Origin: Candidatus Moranbacteria bacterium GW2011_GWE1_49_15
GTDB taxonomy: Bacteria; Patescibacteriota; Minisyncoccia; Moranbacterales; GWC2-37-73
Length of the DNA: 5,896 nucleotides
Assembly (NCBI GenBank): GCA_001003855.1
Contig: LCPX01000042.1
Coordinates: 1-5,896, forward strand
Direction: 5' to 3'
The notes beneath the pieces were generated by a model. It was not told the origin of the DNA. It was given only the letters and a program-made list of their open reading frames with translations, and did not search any database. This document shows, piece by piece, positions 4,907-5,896 of the stretch (position 1 is its first letter; every line of letters starts with the position of its first letter). Position numbers and translations under genes: made by a program.

Positions 4907-5896
4907 TTATAAATAATATCTAGGAATAATTACGCTTATCATCGAATAGCAATAGAAAAGCGCCATGAGCACGAATCCTGTTTTGAGAACGATATTGAAA
5001 ATATTTTCCCGCCTGGAAAGCGTTCCGGCTCCGATGGCGAGAAGCAACAGGTGTGCGAAAAGCACCGGAATGAAATATCTCCCCGACGTCCCATAAATTA
5101 TGTGCCCTCGGTCATTGAAGGCCGCCCAATCGGCGAAGCGCACCCCGAACTGGAGGGCAAGAAAAATGACCATCAGGAACAGGGCGACGGTTTTGGACGG
5201 AAGGAAAGAAGGATTCTTCTTGCTAACCAGGAACACGATGAGTCCGATCAGGCATATGGTTTCGACCGCCCAGATAAAGCGGAGGACGTTGTCCGAAATA
5301 GGGGCACCGATCCATCCGAAATCTCCCCAATACGTCCTGGAATATTTTTCGAAACTTTTGATCGTCGAATTCTGATACCCGGACAAGGATTTTCCCAGTG
5401 TCTTGAAATGGGAATCATTGTCCATCCTGGTTATCTGGTTCAAGCTGTAAGGGCTGAAGAAATAGGACAGGGTAGCGGCGGCGACCAAGAAAACGGGCAA
5501 GAGGATCAGGAGTTTCGTTTTGCTTAGTCGTAATTTTTTTTGGGCCACATAAATAGCCAGCGGCAAAAGGAGGCCGGCCAAGACGATCCCGCTTCCTTTG
5601 GTGAAGATCCCAATGAAAGCCGCAAGGGCGGCTAGCAGGGCGAATTTCCGTGAGAACCCATTTTTAATGAGGTTGATTGAAGAGTAGGCGAACAAAACGA
5701 AAGCCAAGGTCAGCATCACGTCATAATTGATGATGGATGTGACATTGGTCAGCATCGGCTGGAAAGCGAAGATTCCGGCGAACAGCAGGGAGGTGTTCTC
5801 GGAAAAACCGGAGGAGCGCGCCGTCAAGAAAACCAGCCAAACAATGAGAGTCCCCAATATCACCGAAAATATCCTCAAGGTGAAAAGGCGGAATAG
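4907..5896 (-). CDS. GT-C / DUF2142-like multi-pass membrane protein (N-terminus beyond window)
   Basis: This is the C-terminal 329 residues of a polytopic membrane protein, probably a lipid-linked-sugar glycosyltransferase of the GT-C fold or the related DUF2142 family, acting in cell-surface glycan assembly. The frame is open to the window edge; a TTG at 5878 lies inside a hydrophobic stretch and is not a convincing start. About ten hydrophobic helices can be counted. Useful motifs, in visible numbering, are 'FQPMLTNVTSIINYD' (about 45-59, like the N-x-D after helix 2 in these families), FTKGSG (98-103), an external loop of about 60 residues ending in YWGDFGWIGAP (189-199), which resembles the FWG-FGW motif of DUF2142/GT-C proteins, and GRYFIPVL (272-279), a common GT-C late-helix motif. 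The N-terminal loop with catalytic Asp/Glu residues lies outside the window, so the enzyme class cannot be confirmed. It runs into the 238-residue protein after one base, which suggests a shared operon. Confidence 0.75.
   Translation of the reverse strand, partial: LFRLFTLRIFSVILGTLIVWLVFLTARSSGFSENTSLLFAGIFAFQPMLTNVTSIINYDVMLTLAFVLFAYSSINLIKNGFSRKFALLAALAAFIGIFTKGSGIVLAGLLLPLAIYVAQKKLRLSKTKLLILLPVFLVAAATLSYFFSPYSLNQITRMDNDSHFKTLGKSLSGYQNSTIKSFEKYSRTYWGDFGWIGAPISDNVLRFIWAVETICLIGLIVFLVSKKNPSFLPSKTVALFLMVIFLALQFGVRFADWAAFNDRGHIIYGTSGRYFIPVLFAHLLLLAIGAGTLSRRENIFNIVLKTGFVLMALFYCYSMISVIIPRYYL

Noticed and set aside
5051..5527. Plus-strand open frame of 158 codons
   Set aside because: It is antisense to the GT-C-like membrane protein; its highly charged translation mirrors hydrophobic codons on the other strand.
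5876..5878. TTG as the start of the GT-C-like gene
   Set aside because: The frame continues upstream to the window edge with LFRLFT, and the visible part lacks the N-terminal helices and acidic loop of the family. The gene is simply cut by the window.
1..5896. CRISPR array, tRNA, rRNA, insertion sequence or riboswitch
   Set aside because: No regularly spaced identical repeats, no cloverleaf-like or rRNA-like stretch, no transposase and no flanking inverted repeats were seen. The only gap over 10 nt is 119 nt long and is explained by the promoter and palindrome.

Overview
The window is bacterial and densely packed. All five genes lie on the minus strand and encode membrane or secreted proteins. 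Several traits fit an uncultured lineage such as the Patescibacteria (CPR): none of the four visible starts has a recognisable Shine-Dalgarno sequence, genes are spaced 1 to 6 nt apart, every visible stop is TAA, a GT-C/DUF2142-like membrane protein is present, and there is a small anchored cysteine-rich protein. This placement is an inference from style; no phylogenetic marker gene is present. The genetic code looks standard (code 11).

Reading in the direction of transcription (right to left), the first unit is the C-terminal part of a multi-pass GT-C-type membrane protein (4907-5896, cut by the window edge). One base after its stop comes a 238-residue protein (4189-4905) with a membrane helix at each end and a beta-rich extracytoplasmic domain. 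The two are probably translationally coupled and may act together in cell-surface polysaccharide or glycoprotein assembly.

A 119-nt gap (4070-4188) follows. It holds a convincing sigma70-type promoter (TTAACA, 17 nt, TATAAT with an extended TG) and a perfect 8-2-8 palindrome that fills the spacer between the -35 and -10 boxes, a likely operator.

The promoter drives a three-gene unit. First is a secreted 656-residue protein with six DUF5648-type repeat heads followed by a SpoIID/LytB-like peptidoglycan-hydrolase domain that carries an EF-hand-like calcium loop. One base later is a 180-residue membrane-anchored protein with an acidic linker and eight cysteines. Six bases after that is a secreted S8 subtilisin-like protease with an intact catalytic triad. 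Just before the window edge the protease enters a DUF5648-type repeat of its own.

The central observation is that two different secreted enzymes, a glycan-cleaving candidate and a protease, share the same repeat module in one short operon, with a disulfide-rich anchored protein between them. This suggests a coordinated cell-envelope or host-contact machinery. Its function is not established from sequence alone.
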